Source: Ochrobactrum vermis (lineage in GTDB: Bacteria; Pseudomonadota; Alphaproteobacteria; Rhizobiales; Rhizobiaceae). From it: a stretch of DNA of 64,000 nucleotides. The position numbers and the translations under genes are program-made. The DNA lies in contig NZ_PCOC01000002.1 of the NCBI RefSeq assembly GCF_002975205.1, forward strand, positions 759,001 through 823,000, read 5' to 3'. The notes beneath the pieces were generated by a model. The model was given only the letters and a program-made list of their open reading frames with translations. It ran no database searches and was not told the DNA's origin. Positions 17,809-26,110 of the stretch are shown here, piece by piece. Positions within the stretch are counted from its first letter, which is position 1. Each line of letters opens with the position of its first letter.

Positions 17809-18684
17809 CTAACTGTCATTTACCAGGGACTGAAACACACGGCGAACCGTAGCTTCCAGTTCTGTTGCACGATGGCCGACATGCTCGATCAGGGAAAGAA
17901 TTCGTGATTCCGGTGGCTGGCCGAATGGCAGGCACTTCAGGTGCTCTGCGAGTGGAGGGGACAAGAGACGCTGCGGAATGACCGAAACTCCAAAGCCCTG
18001 AGAGACCAGTTGCTCTATCGTATCGAGGGAGTCGATTTCCATGCCGTCGGTGGGGTAAATGGCTTGTATCTGCAAGTCTGCTGCGATCTTCTGCCCCAGC
18101 CATGCACGTTTATTAAATGCGATGAAAGGTAACGCTGTTACGAGTTCTACGGCTGAAGTTACGTGTTTCAACGATTGCGGGCCAACGATGAAAAGCGGTT
18201 CCCGCGCGATCTCGGTAACATTCAGCTCCGGCATTTCCGTGCTAGGGGAGGTGATCAGTGCGAAATCTATTTCGCGCCGCAGCACGGCTGTAGCCAATTC
18301 GCCGGACAGGCCGGATTTGATATTGATCTGAAGATCGGGAAAGACGTCCCGCAACCGGCTGATTACGCGGGGCAGAATACGTGTCAGGGTTGTCGGAACA
18401 AAACCGATCGTGATCGACTTCGCGATATCCATACCCTTTGCAATTCTACGGATACGCTCTTCCAATTCCAGAATCTCTTGCGCAATTTCGGCAATAGCAA
18501 ATCCCTCGACCGTCAAGGTTGGCGGCCGCGTGGTGCGATTGAAAAGATTGATCCCAAGCTCCTGCTCCAGCCGAAGCATTTGAATGCTTACGGCTGAAGG
18601 GCTGAGCCCGATCTGATCTCCGGTTGAAGCAAAACTTTGTTGCTTCAGGAACGTCACAACGGTTCTGAGTTGGCGGATATTCAT
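17809..18684 (-). CDS. LysR-family transcriptional regulator
   Basis: This 291-residue regulator has an N-terminal helix-turn-helix (residues 1-60, QSFASTGDQIGLSPSAVS) and a periplasmic-binding-like effector domain. It diverges from the CaiB / acyl-CoA dehydrogenase operon, the usual arrangement for a LysR activator and its target. The 100-bp divergent region contains a LysR-type dyad at 18708-18734. It converges with mtnK, with only 10 bp between stops. Confidence 0.93.
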   Translation of the reverse strand: MNIRQLRTVVTFLKQQSFASTGDQIGLSPSAVSIQMLRLEQELGINLFNRTTRPPTLTVEGFAIAEIAQEILELEERIRRIAKGMDIAKSITIGFVPTTLTRILPRVISRLRDVFPDLQINIKSGLSGELATAVLRREIDFALITSPSTEMPELNVTEIAREPLFIVGPQSLKHVTSAVELVTALPFIAFNKRAWLGQKIAADLQIQAIYPTDGMEIDSLDTIEQLVSQGFGVSVIPQRLLSPPLAEHLKCLPFGQPPESRILSLIEHVGHRATELEATVRRVFQSLVNDS

Positions 18685-18707
18685 GCAGTGAGGCCCTCTG
18701 GAGAAGA

Positions 18708-18734
18708 TTTATCGTGAATATTTGTCATGATAAA
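18708..18734. promoter_or_regulatory. Predicted LysR operator
   Basis: The dyad TTTATCGTGA-N7-TCATGATAAA has nine of ten arm positions matched and fits a T-N11-A type LysR box. It sits 24 bp upstream of the LysR start codon and about 50 bp upstream of the CaiB gene, so it can serve both. Confidence 0.65.
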
Positions 18735-18785
18735 ATGCACTTCTTTAAACTGGCAACACTTCTTTTCAGTATCTAGAATGCAAGC

Positions 18786-20018
18786 ATGATGAGTTCAGCC
18801 CACACAGATCCAGTTTCCACCGGCCCTCTCCACGGCGTCAGAGTACTTGACCTGTCCCGCATTCTTGCAGGACCGACATGTACGCAATTGCTCGGCGATA
18901 TGGGGGCGGACATCCTCAAGATCGAGCGACCAGAAGAAGGGGACGACACACGAAGCTGGGGCCCCCCGTTTGTCACAGGTCCGGATGGCGCTTCGACACG
19001 GGAAAGTGCTTATTATCTGTGTGCCAATCGTAACAAAAGATCGCTTGCCCTCGATATTGCCAACCCCGATGATGTGAAGAAGCTTCGAAAGCTTGTCAGA
19101 GAATGCGACATTGTGGTGGAAAATTTCAAAGTCGGAGGCCTGCGTAAATACGGGCTGGACTATGAGAGTCTGATTAAGGACAAGCCGGATCTCATTTATT
19201 GTTCGATCACCGGTTTTGGTCAGACTGGTCCGAATGCGGCTAAACCCGGTTATGATTTGCTGGCTCAGGCTTATGGTGGGATCATGAGCCTGACTGGTGA
19301 ACCTTCTGGGGAGCCGATGAAAGTCGGCGTCGGTGTTGCGGATGTTGTCTGCGGTCTTTATGCCGCCACCGCTATCCTGGCTGCATTGCGCCATCGTGAC
19401 CAGACCGGCGTCGGCCAGCACATCGATATTGCGCTCGTCGATTCACAGATCTCCTGGCTTGTGAATGCGGGTACCTACTATCTGTTGTCCGGCAAGGCAC
19501 CGGCAAGATATGGCAACCAACATCCGAATATCGTTCCATATCAGGTTTTTGAAGTTGCCGATGGGCATGTCGTGGTTGCAGCGGGCAATGACCGCCAGTA
19601 CCGGAGCTTTTGCGATATCATTGAGCGGCCAGATCTGGCAACCGATGCCCGTTTCAAAACCAATGCAGCTCGTATCGAAAACCGTGAGGTGCTGATTGAG
19701 CTTCTTGAGAGAGAGCTGAAATCCATTTCCAGACAAAGGCTGGTCGATGGCATGGAGGGCGCCGGTGTTCCCGGCGGTCCCATCAATACGCTTTCAGATG
19801 TCTTCGTTTCGGATCAGGTGGAAAGCCGGGGGATGAAGATTTCAGTTCCCTATCCGACGTCACATTCCGGCCATGTGAGCCTGATCGGCAATCCCATAAA
19901 GTTCAGCCATACGCCGGTTACTTATCGCCGGGCGCCGCCGACCTGCGGGGAACACACGAACGAAATTCTTGAGCAATTCGGCCTGATGGATTCAGAGCCG
20001 CAGCCGACTATGGAATGA
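18786..20018 (+). CDS. CaiB/BaiF family CoA-transferase (second copy)
   Basis: This 410-residue type III CoA-transferase begins with the typical VLDLSRILAGPTCTQLLGDMGAD and keeps the catalytic Asp in VGVGVADVVCG. It is the first gene of a LysR-linked operon and is followed 10 bp later by an acyl-CoA dehydrogenase-like gene. The order suggests that a free acid is activated to its CoA ester and then oxidised or rearranged. Carnitine-type and alkyl-succinate-type pathways use this order, but nothing here fixes the substrate. The start could be 18786 or the ATG at 18789. Confidence 0.92.
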   Translation: MMSSAHTDPVSTGPLHGVRVLDLSRILAGPTCTQLLGDMGADILKIERPEEGDDTRSWGPPFVTGPDGASTRESAYYLCANRNKRSLALDIANPDDVKKLRKLVRECDIVVENFKVGGLRKYGLDYESLIKDKPDLIYCSITGFGQTGPNAAKPGYDLLAQAYGGIMSLTGEPSGEPMKVGVGVADVVCGLYAATAILAALRHRDQTGVGQHIDIALVDSQISWLVNAGTYYLLSGKAPARYGNQHPNIVPYQVFEVADGHVVVAAGNDRQYRSFCDIIERPDLATDARFKTNAARIENREVLIELLERELKSISRQRLVDGMEGAGVPGGPINTLSDVFVSDQVESRGMKISVPYPTSHSGHVSLIGNPIKFSHTPVTYRRAPPTCGEHTNEILEQFGLMDSEPQPTME

Positions 20019-20028
20019 GGAGAACAAC

Positions 20029-21264
20029 ATGACTGCCGCAACCCCGATTACAAGCGATTTGATGGCCGCAGCCCGCGACCTTGCGGAAAATGAGTTTCGG
20101 CCATTGGCGGCAGAAATAGACCGAACCGAAGCCTATCCATGGCAGAATGTGGAAAAGCTTGCAAAAGCCGGCTTTATGGGAATGACCCTTCCCAAGGAAT
20201 TTGGCGGCCGTGGATTGAGCTATGCCGATGCGGTCGTGGTGATTGAGGAAATGTCACGTTGCTGTGGGACAATGGGGCGGATCACCGTCGAAGCCAATAT
20301 GGGAGCTATTGGCGCGATCATGCGCTATGGCTCCGACAAGCAGAAACATCTTGCCAGTGAACTTATTTTGGCAGGCGACAAGCCAGCGATTTGCATAACA
20401 GAACCGGCCGCAGGCAGTGCCGCCACTGAAATGACCACGACTGCGATCAAAACAGGCGATAAATATATCATCAATGGCAAGAAGCATTGGATCACTGGCG
20501 GAGGTGTGTCACGGTTGCATCTCGTCTTTGCCCGTCTGGTCGAAGGAGGTCAATCAAAGGGCATTGCCGGATTTATTGCCGTCAGGGACAAGACGCCAGG
20601 TCTGGTGATCGGCAAGCGAGAGCCAGCCATGGGGCTTCGCGGAATACCTGAAACAGAAATTCTGTTTGAAGATATGGAAATCGGCGAGGATATGATCGTC
20701 ATTCCGCCGGAGGGGGTCAAGCGGGGCTTTGCAGGACTGATGCGCGCCTATAATTCTCAACGTGTCGGCGCAGGCACAGTTGCATTGGGCATTGCTCAGG
20801 GCGCTTATGAGCACGCTGTCACCTATGCACAACAGCGAGAGCAATTCGGGCGCCCCATTGCTGAATTCCAGGGGCTGCAATGGATGATCGCGGACATGTC
20901 GATTTCAATAGCTGCTGCCCGCGGGCTGCTCCGGTCCGCAGCAGGGACTCTGGTCGATGGATTCCCGGAGATCTGCGCCGCAGCGCAGGCCAAAATTCTC
21001 GCTGCCGAAGCAGCGCAGTCCGTAACCAGTGCCGCACTCCAGATTCATGGTGCCATGGGTTATTCTCGCAACCTGCCACTGGAGCGCATGGTGCGTGATG
21101 CTCGCATGTTCAGCATAGCCGGTGGCACCGCACAGATTCTGCGCACACAGGTAGCCGGTGTGGTTATGGGAATGAAGACACCGCAAACGCGGGATGGGTA
21201 TCTGCAAAAGGAGGCGCTGCCGGCCCGGCAGGATGCTCTTCTCAATGTTGCAAGTGCCATGTGA
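20029..21264 (+). CDS. Acyl-CoA dehydrogenase family protein
   Basis: This 411-residue flavoprotein has the acyl-CoA dehydrogenase domain order: N-terminal helices, a central beta domain (CITEPAAGSAATEM, KHWITGG) and C-terminal helices (QQREQFGRPIAEFQ). The usual catalytic Glu in Y-E-G-T is replaced: the segment reads FSIAGGTAQILRT. The alternative Glu of isovaleryl-CoA-type enzymes is also not evident (NSQRVGAG). It may use another base or do different chemistry on the CoA ester. AGGAGAAC lies just before the start. The TTC38-like gene starts 10 bp downstream. Confidence 0.88.
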   Translation: MTAATPITSDLMAAARDLAENEFRPLAAEIDRTEAYPWQNVEKLAKAGFMGMTLPKEFGGRGLSYADAVVVIEEMSRCCGTMGRITVEANMGAIGAIMRYGSDKQKHLASELILAGDKPAICITEPAAGSAATEMTTTAIKTGDKYIINGKKHWITGGGVSRLHLVFARLVEGGQSKGIAGFIAVRDKTPGLVIGKREPAMGLRGIPETEILFEDMEIGEDMIVIPPEGVKRGFAGLMRAYNSQRVGAGTVALGIAQGAYEHAVTYAQQREQFGRPIAEFQGLQWMIADMSISIAAARGLLRSAAGTLVDGFPEICAAAQAKILAAEAAQSVTSAALQIHGAMGYSRNLPLERMVRDARMFSIAGGTAQILRTQVAGVVMGMKTPQTRDGYLQKEALPARQDALLNVASAM

Positions 21265-21274
21265 GGATCGCACC

Positions 21275-22672
21275 GTGAGACAATTTGAAAATTCAGACGG
21301 CCTCGCCTTTACGGCGACATCAAGCGACAGTGCTACCGCATTCAGCAATTTTACTTCTGCCTATATGGGCTTTCGCCGCGACACAGGCGGCCTAATCAAG
21401 GCGCTGACAGAAAGTGACCCCGATATGCCTATGGCGCGATGTGCCAAAGGCTATCTTGCCAAGTTGATCGGCAGCACAAATCATTCGGCAAGAGCGAAGG
21501 TCATTTCCAGCGAGATGGGTGAGATACTCAATCAAACTGGCGCAAACGATCGCGAGCGCGCCCATGCCGCCGCACTGGCGCATTGGTGTGCTGGCGATCT
21601 TGAAAAGGCGACAGGGGTATGGGAAGGGATTTTGCTCGATCATCCTCTGGATGGTCTTGCTTTGCGTCTAGCACATTTTACGCATTTCTATTCCGGTGAT
21701 CCACGCAGGATGCGCGATTCTATGGCGCGTATCCTGCCGCTCTGGTCTCGCGACCATCGGGATTATGGCTTCCTGCTTGGAATGTATGCCTTTGGTCTTG
21801 AGGAAAACGGCGAATATTTCTCTGCGGAGAAATACGGTCGGATGGCAGTTGAGCGAAACCCAGCGGATGCATGGTCCGTGCATTCGGTAGCCCACGTTCT
21901 GGAGATGACTGAAAGAACGGAAGAAGGCATTGAGTGGGTGATGGGTCTCGAAGACAGCTGGTCTTCCGTCAACAACTTCCGTTTCCACCTCTATTGGCAT
22001 CGGTGTCTCTATCATCTGGAACGAGGTGAATTCCAGATGGTATTGCGGTTGTATGATGAGCAGATTGTATCGGATATCGAGTCGGATTTTTATCTCGACA
22101 TTTGCAATGCATCGTCGTTGTTGTGGCGACTGGAAATGTTCGGCATTGATATAGGCAAACGTTGGGAATCGCTTCTGGATGTCGCGCGTCGCCATGTCAA
22201 CGATACAGACTTGATTTTCGTATCGCTTCACTATCTCATGGCGCTTATTGCTGGCGGCGATCGCGAAGCGGCCGACCGCATGATCTCAAACATAACGGAA
22301 TGGTCGACACTGGACGGTACGCAGGCCCAAATCTGCGCGGAGTCCGGGCTAGCGCTTGCAAAAAGCCTGCAACTGGTTCGGGCTAGCCGCTTTGCTGAGG
22401 CTGTGGCGACCATGGAACCAGTTCGTTACAAGCTGGACCGGATTGGGGGTAGTCGGGCGCAACGAGATGTGTTCCATATGATCCTGCTCGATGCAGCCAA
22501 ATCCAGCAGCGACACACTGCGTGCAAGGGCACTCTTCGCAGAGCGCCTCGGCCATAAGGCGCATTCGAGCTGGTCGTGGACTGGTTATGGAGAAGTTCTC
22601 AGCACGCTTGGTCAGAACGAACAGGCGCAGCTGGCACATGCAAGAGCCGCATCGATAATTGTGAAATCATGA
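21275..22672 (+). CDS. TTC38-like tetratricopeptide repeat protein
   Basis: This 465-residue soluble alpha-helical repeat protein resembles tetratricopeptide repeat protein 38 (TTC38), a family found in animals and bacteria with unknown function. Helix-turn-helix units are spread across the protein, for example AAALAHWCAGDLEKATGVWE, GLEENGEYFSAEKYGRMAVE and HSVAHVLEMTERTEEGIEW. The start is taken as the GTG at 21275, set by GAGGATC upstream; the frame is open further back into the acyl-CoA dehydrogenase gene. It has no signal peptide or membrane helix. As the last gene of the LysR-linked operon, it may act as a scaffold or enzyme in the same pathway. Confidence 0.85.
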   Translation: MRQFENSDGLAFTATSSDSATAFSNFTSAYMGFRRDTGGLIKALTESDPDMPMARCAKGYLAKLIGSTNHSARAKVISSEMGEILNQTGANDRERAHAAALAHWCAGDLEKATGVWEGILLDHPLDGLALRLAHFTHFYSGDPRRMRDSMARILPLWSRDHRDYGFLLGMYAFGLEENGEYFSAEKYGRMAVERNPADAWSVHSVAHVLEMTERTEEGIEWVMGLEDSWSSVNNFRFHLYWHRCLYHLERGEFQMVLRLYDEQIVSDIESDFYLDICNASSLLWRLEMFGIDIGKRWESLLDVARRHVNDTDLIFVSLHYLMALIAGGDREAADRMISNITEWSTLDGTQAQICAESGLALAKSLQLVRASRFAEAVATMEPVRYKLDRIGGSRAQRDVFHMILLDAAKSSSDTLRARALFAERLGHKAHSSWSWTGYGEVLSTLGQNEQAQLAHARAASIIVKS

Positions 22673-23290
22673 TAAGGCACCCGATAACCGCGGACTGGAA
22701 CTGAACTTGACGATCAAGCCCCGCTAGCGTTCGCAACCGAACAAACCTTATGTATTTACAGTGCCGGGTCAGCCCAATATGGTTCGGTAGATGGATTCCA
22801 TAGGGCCCGACTGGAAGACTGTAGGCAGTGCCAGCCGTTGAATGCTCTTGATAACTTCAATGATGGGGGGCGGCGCGAAGGTTCAGTTGCAAAGAAATCT
22901 GCTTTGGATGAAGGTTGGCTTATTTCTGGACGCACTTATACTGCGATTGCCTTCCAGATCGCTGTGACAGGCCAACAACTGCTCGAGAATAGGGCTGCTC
23001 CTGCATGGCGTCGTCTGGCCAACGGTCGAAGCGGTTCTTTATCAGCGACTTGTCATCATTGAGGACACGGGCGAACTCCATTGCTCTTCTCCCAACAGAG
23101 CACAGCGGTGTGCCGTCGATCACGTCAATTTAACGAAACGCCCGAAACTGTTCAGACAAACCGAGATGGGGTATTCCGCTTGAGCCCCACCTTTAACGAT
23201 TGCGGATTGTAGAAGGGTGCTGCGCTTCTGTTGATGGTAAAACGAGGTCATGTTTTGCAATAGCCTCAAGCATCGGAAAGGAAGCGCAGC
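22673..23290. other. Non-coding stretch upstream of the first IS110 transposase
   Basis: About 620 bp without a convincing gene. Short open frames exist but none has a ribosome site or recognisable content. The right part (about 23160-23290) probably belongs to the IS110-type element as its left non-coding end, where elements of the IS110 group encode a bridge RNA. Its exact left end was not found. Confidence 0.4.
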
Positions 23291-24328
23291 ATGAAACATT
23301 ATACTGGACTTGACGTATCGGTAAAAGAGACCGCCGTTTGCATTATCGATGAAGCCGGTAAGATTTGCCGTGAGGTAAAAGTATCGTCACATCCTGATGA
23401 CCTGATTGTAGTTCTGAAAGATCCTAGGTGGCATATTGAACGTGTCGGACTTGAAGCGGGCCCCTTATCGCAATGGCTGTTTGAGACTCTGGCAAAAGCA
23501 GGCGTGCCAACGATTTGCATCGAGATTCGTCACACCAAGGCGTTTCTGAAGGCACAGCCGAACAAAACTGATCGTAACGATGCTCGCGGCATTGCCCAGA
23601 TGATGCGCGTAAATCTGTACAAGCCTGTACATGTGAAGACATTGACGAGCCAGAAGCGTCGCGCCTTGCTCACGGCACGTCAATTGCTTCAACAAAAAGC
23701 CATTGCCATAGAGAATGACATTCGAGGCCTACTGCGGAATTTTGGTTTAAAGGTTGGCCTGGCCGGTAAGATCACGTTTGAAGAACGGGTCTGCGAACTG
23801 GTCACTGGCTTTCCAGAGCTTGCGGAAATCATGGACGTTCTGCTGTCAGCCCGGACCAAACTACGCGATGAACTTAAAAAGCTGCAGAAGAAAGTGCTTG
23901 ATTTGACCTCCCGGGATGAAATCTGCCGACTGTTGATGACTGTTCCCGGCGTTGGCCCTGTTGTCTCTTTTGCCTTTGTGAGCACGATTGATATTCCGCA
24001 ACGATTTAAAAACTCTAAGGCAGTTGGGCCAATCCTCGGATTAACGCCAAAGCTGAATGAATCGGGTGAGAGTAAACGAATTGGTCGGATCTCCTGCTGT
24101 GGTGATGCAATGATGCGTTCCTTATTATACGAAGCGGCTCAGACCCTCCTGACGCTTGTCAAGAAATGGTCGTGGTTAAAGGCTTGGGCAATGAAGATTG
24201 CCAAACGAGCAGGAAAGCAAAAGGCAATTGTCGCACTTGCCAGGCGACTGGCTGTCATAATGCACCGCATGTGGAGCGACGGAACCGAGTTTTGCTGGAC
24301 TAGGAATGGCTTACCCGCTGCTGCGTGA
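23291..24328 (+). CDS. IS110-family transposase
   Basis: This 345-residue DEDD-type transposase starts with GLDVSVKETAVCIIDEAG (RuvC-like first Asp) and has KTDRNDARGIAQMMR in the N-terminal domain. The C-terminal transposase_20 domain carries TVPGVGPV and GLTPKLNESGE. AAAGGAAGCGCAGC sets the start. IS110 elements insert without target duplication or clear terminal repeats, guided by a bridge RNA in a non-coding end, so the boundaries are not drawn. The gene marks the left part of the IS-rich region and is intact. Confidence 0.93.
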   Translation: MKHYTGLDVSVKETAVCIIDEAGKICREVKVSSHPDDLIVVLKDPRWHIERVGLEAGPLSQWLFETLAKAGVPTICIEIRHTKAFLKAQPNKTDRNDARGIAQMMRVNLYKPVHVKTLTSQKRRALLTARQLLQQKAIAIENDIRGLLRNFGLKVGLAGKITFEERVCELVTGFPELAEIMDVLLSARTKLRDELKKLQKKVLDLTSRDEICRLLMTVPGVGPVVSFAFVSTIDIPQRFKNSKAVGPILGLTPKLNESGESKRIGRISCCGDAMMRSLLYEAAQTLLTLVKKWSWLKAWAMKIAKRAGKQKAIVALARRLAVIMHRMWSDGTEFCWTRNGLPAAA

Positions 24329-24655
24329 ACAGTAGCTGTATAAAGATCCACATCGCCGTGGAGAGATGTCCTTTGCAGGACGATGAATGAGGTAAGTTCG
24401 TAGAGGTGGCAGTGCTGGTCGTATATGGCGATCAGGACGATACCGAGATTGGATACCTCATTCGTCTAACCCCATAGTGGAAGGGCCAACGCGCCGATTC
24501 CGGAGAGAGGCAAGAACCTGCGAAAGACTTTGAAATGCGGAGATTGTGAAATATCGAAGCGCTTGACTTTAGCTCGCCGAATAGAGAAGCCACCTCTGAG
24601 GATCGCGATCCGATACGAAGGAAGACGGCGACGTTTGTAAGGGCGGTTTAGGAAT
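24329..24655. other. Non-coding region downstream of the IS110 transposase
   Basis: Some 330 bp without a gene. It contains an inverted pair GAATGAGGTA (24385 region) and TACCTCATTC (24454 region) enclosing about 60 bases, which could fold as a structured RNA. Large 3' non-coding ends are typical of the IS1111 branch of this family, where the bridge RNA lies downstream. Whether this belongs to the element is unproven. Confidence 0.35.
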
Positions 24656-24687
24656 AAAGAAAGCGGGGCTTCGGTTCCGCTTTCTTT
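24656..24687. terminator. Strong hairpin, probably bidirectional terminator
   Basis: Stem AAAGAAAGCGG / CCGCTTTCTTT with a 10-nt loop. The A/T-rich arm ends supply a U-tract in both directions. It could end the minus-strand operon of small genes that stops at 24971. The remaining 24688-24970 shows nothing convincing. Confidence 0.65.
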
Positions 24688-24970
24688 AATTAATGCGCCC
24701 TAGCTCTCTCCCCGCATGTGTTGTGCCGCCCCACTTATCCGAGTAGGACGGCAACGCTACACCTAATTCCGTTTCGTTTTGATCAAGTCATTGGTGGGGG
24801 TAGGAAACCGACCAGCAACAACCTCAGTTGTTGCAACCTTTGCCTTGGACTTGTCTTGCTTTGGTTTTCTAATTTCTCGGTTACTTCTTTTCTGACCTCT
24901 GGACATCCTGAAAACTTCCTGCTTTTGAGTAATCTATCATTTCTTGTGGTCGGTCTAATCATTCAATGGT

Positions 24971-25210
24971 TCAAACCACGGCTGGAGACCCGTCCATATT
25001 CTCAGTTGCATGACGCTGAGGAAGTTTTGGCAGAGCTCTGGATAGTGAGCGACCAGATTGGAATTCTTGAATCAGTAACTTTGCTTTGGCCAGATGGGCG
25101 GCCCGGTTTTCCGCGTTATCGTAAAGCCGATAGCCTGCGCGCCTCAATATTTCACGCATCATGCGGAAGTCAGTCGGGCCAAAATATGGTTTGATAATCT
25201 TGGAAGACAT
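24971..25210 (-). CDS. Small hypothetical protein (79 aa)
   Basis: A 79-residue, basic, probably helical protein starting MSSKIIKPYFGPTDF, with RMMREILRRAGYRLYDNAENRA and AHLAKAKLLIQEFQSG following. Similar short rhizobial proteins of unknown function have an aromatic-x-P-x-x-F-x-x-M opening. A perfect AGGAGG lies seven bases before the ATG, which decides the start. The gene is preceded by a 117-bp leader that is a diverged copy of the leader at 25894-26011. It is the last of three small minus-strand genes. The interrupted gene at 30686-32048 has a similar opening. Confidence 0.7.
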   Translation of the reverse strand: MSSKIIKPYFGPTDFRMMREILRRAGYRLYDNAENRAAHLAKAKLLIQEFQSGRSLSRALPKLPQRHATENMDGSPAVV

Positions 25211-25327
25211 TTTGTCCTCCTTTTTTGGGGCTAGAGTCTGCACTCGTAACCGACAGCGCCCGTTCCAAATGCTATCGAGGTAGTCACCATGCGCTTTATG
25301 TTTGAGCAAAGCAACTGAGGCCGCATT
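25211..25327 (-). promoter_or_regulatory. Duplicated leader A with 19-codon upstream ORF or hairpin
   Basis: This leader is related to 25894-26011. Both carry AATGC(G/A)GCCT(C/T)AGTTGCTT, then exactly 37 bases to GCGCATGGTGA, a shared AACGGGCGCTGT block, and a TAG about 20 bases before the gene's ATG. From the ATG at 25290 a frame of exactly 19 codons (MVTTSIAFGTGAVGYECRL) ends at 25231. Just before the TAG a hairpin GAGT-GCAG-ACTC can form. Confidence 0.55.
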
Positions 25328-25375
25328 GTGACCGCAGATAGGCGCCGCCTTATTGTTTATTGTTTGCAGCAATGG

Positions 25376-25639
25376 CTACGCCATGTCGGCTACGGTGATC
25401 CGATAAGAGGTTTGCCGCGCATGGAAGTACACTTCGCGCGCAACGTCGTAGATAATTTTCCGAGACGCGTCGAAGGCAGCGAGAAGTGACGATTCCGTCG
25501 CGGCGATGGAGCCGTTTTTCTCCAGTGCGGTTTTATCGATTAGGAATGGAACGGATGTCATTCCATCGTAACCGGTAAAGCGCACACCCATCTCAACTTC
25601 ATCAAAGCTTCTTGCGGGATTTGGAAACAAAAGGGACAT
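25376..25639 (-). CDS. DUF1488 family protein
   Basis: An 87-residue protein of the DUF1488 family, common in Rhizobiales and of unknown function. It opens MSLLFPNPARSFDEVEMGVRF and ends SYRITVADMA. The central segment SLLAAFDASRKIIYDVAREVY is the conserved helix. The start overlaps the stop of the upstream gene by one base (TAATG), so the two are translationally coupled. No catalytic motif is seen. Confidence 0.82.
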   Translation of the reverse strand: MSLLFPNPARSFDEVEMGVRFTGYDGMTSVPFLIDKTALEKNGSIAATESSLLAAFDASRKIIYDVAREVYFHARQTSYRITVADMA

Positions 25640-25893
25640 TATGTTTCTCTTTTTCCCGACCCGCCGTCACCATCCCATCGATCGGTGGCCTTTGCCATTG
25701 CTCGATGCTTTTTGATGAATTGTTTCAGGGCAATCTGTAGGCGACCTTCGTCGCGTGTTCCCTCTTGAAACCGGCGCGCGAGATAACGTGCAGCATCAGT
25801 GCGCAAATCTTGCGTGTCCTCTGTTTGCCGGGCTTCTCTAAGAAGGCGGGAAATCATAGTAATGTTTCTGGAATTCAAGGCGGTGGAAGACAT
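25639..25893 (-). CDS. Small hypothetical protein (84 aa), DUF1488 partner
   Basis: An 84-residue, charged, helical protein opening MSSTALNSRNITMISRLLREA, with AARYLARRFQEGTRDEGRLQI in the middle. Such proteins are found next to DUF1488 genes in rhizobial genomes; function is unknown. AAAGGAGGACGCC immediately before the ATG decides the start. It heads a three-gene minus-strand group and is preceded by leader B. Confidence 0.68.
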   Translation of the reverse strand: MSSTALNSRNITMISRLLREARQTEDTQDLRTDAARYLARRFQEGTRDEGRLQIALKQFIKKHRAMAKATDRWDGDGGSGKRET

Positions 25894-26011
25894 GGCGTCC
25901 TCCTTTGTTGCGGGCTAGGCTTTTAAAGCCTGAACAACAGCGCCCGTTTCAATTGCTGTTATGACATTCACCATGCGCCTAATGTCCGACTTAAGCAACT
26001 AAGGCTGCATT
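25894..26011 (-). promoter_or_regulatory. Duplicated leader B with 19-codon upstream ORF or hairpin
   Basis: Diverged copy of leader A with the same spacing of all shared blocks. From the ATG at 25974 a frame of exactly 19 codons (MVNVITAIETGAVVQALKA) ends in TAG at 25915, about 21 bases before the gene's ATG. The hairpin before the TAG here is GGCT-TTAAA-AGCC. Two of its four base pairs differ from leader A but remain paired, which suggests selection on structure. Confidence 0.55.
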
Positions 26012-26110
26012 AAGGTATCTACGATGCCCAGTCATTAATAGGCATCTAATGCAATCCGCCGCCACAATCGAAATGGACTTGCTTCGAAAAAGTGGAGAGG
26101 CGTTTTTCAT

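Noticed and set aside
24718-25194. A 158-codon plus-strand frame with two hydrophobic stretches
   Set aside because: Its second half is antisense to the well-supported small gene at 24971-25210, it has no ribosome site, and the hydrophobic part has no recognisable family.
25231-25290. EcfG-type (GGAAC-N16-CGTT) promoter in the duplicated leaders
   Set aside because: Leader A has GGAAC but leader B has GAAAC, and the -10 elements at the right spacing read GAGT and GCTT instead of CGTT.
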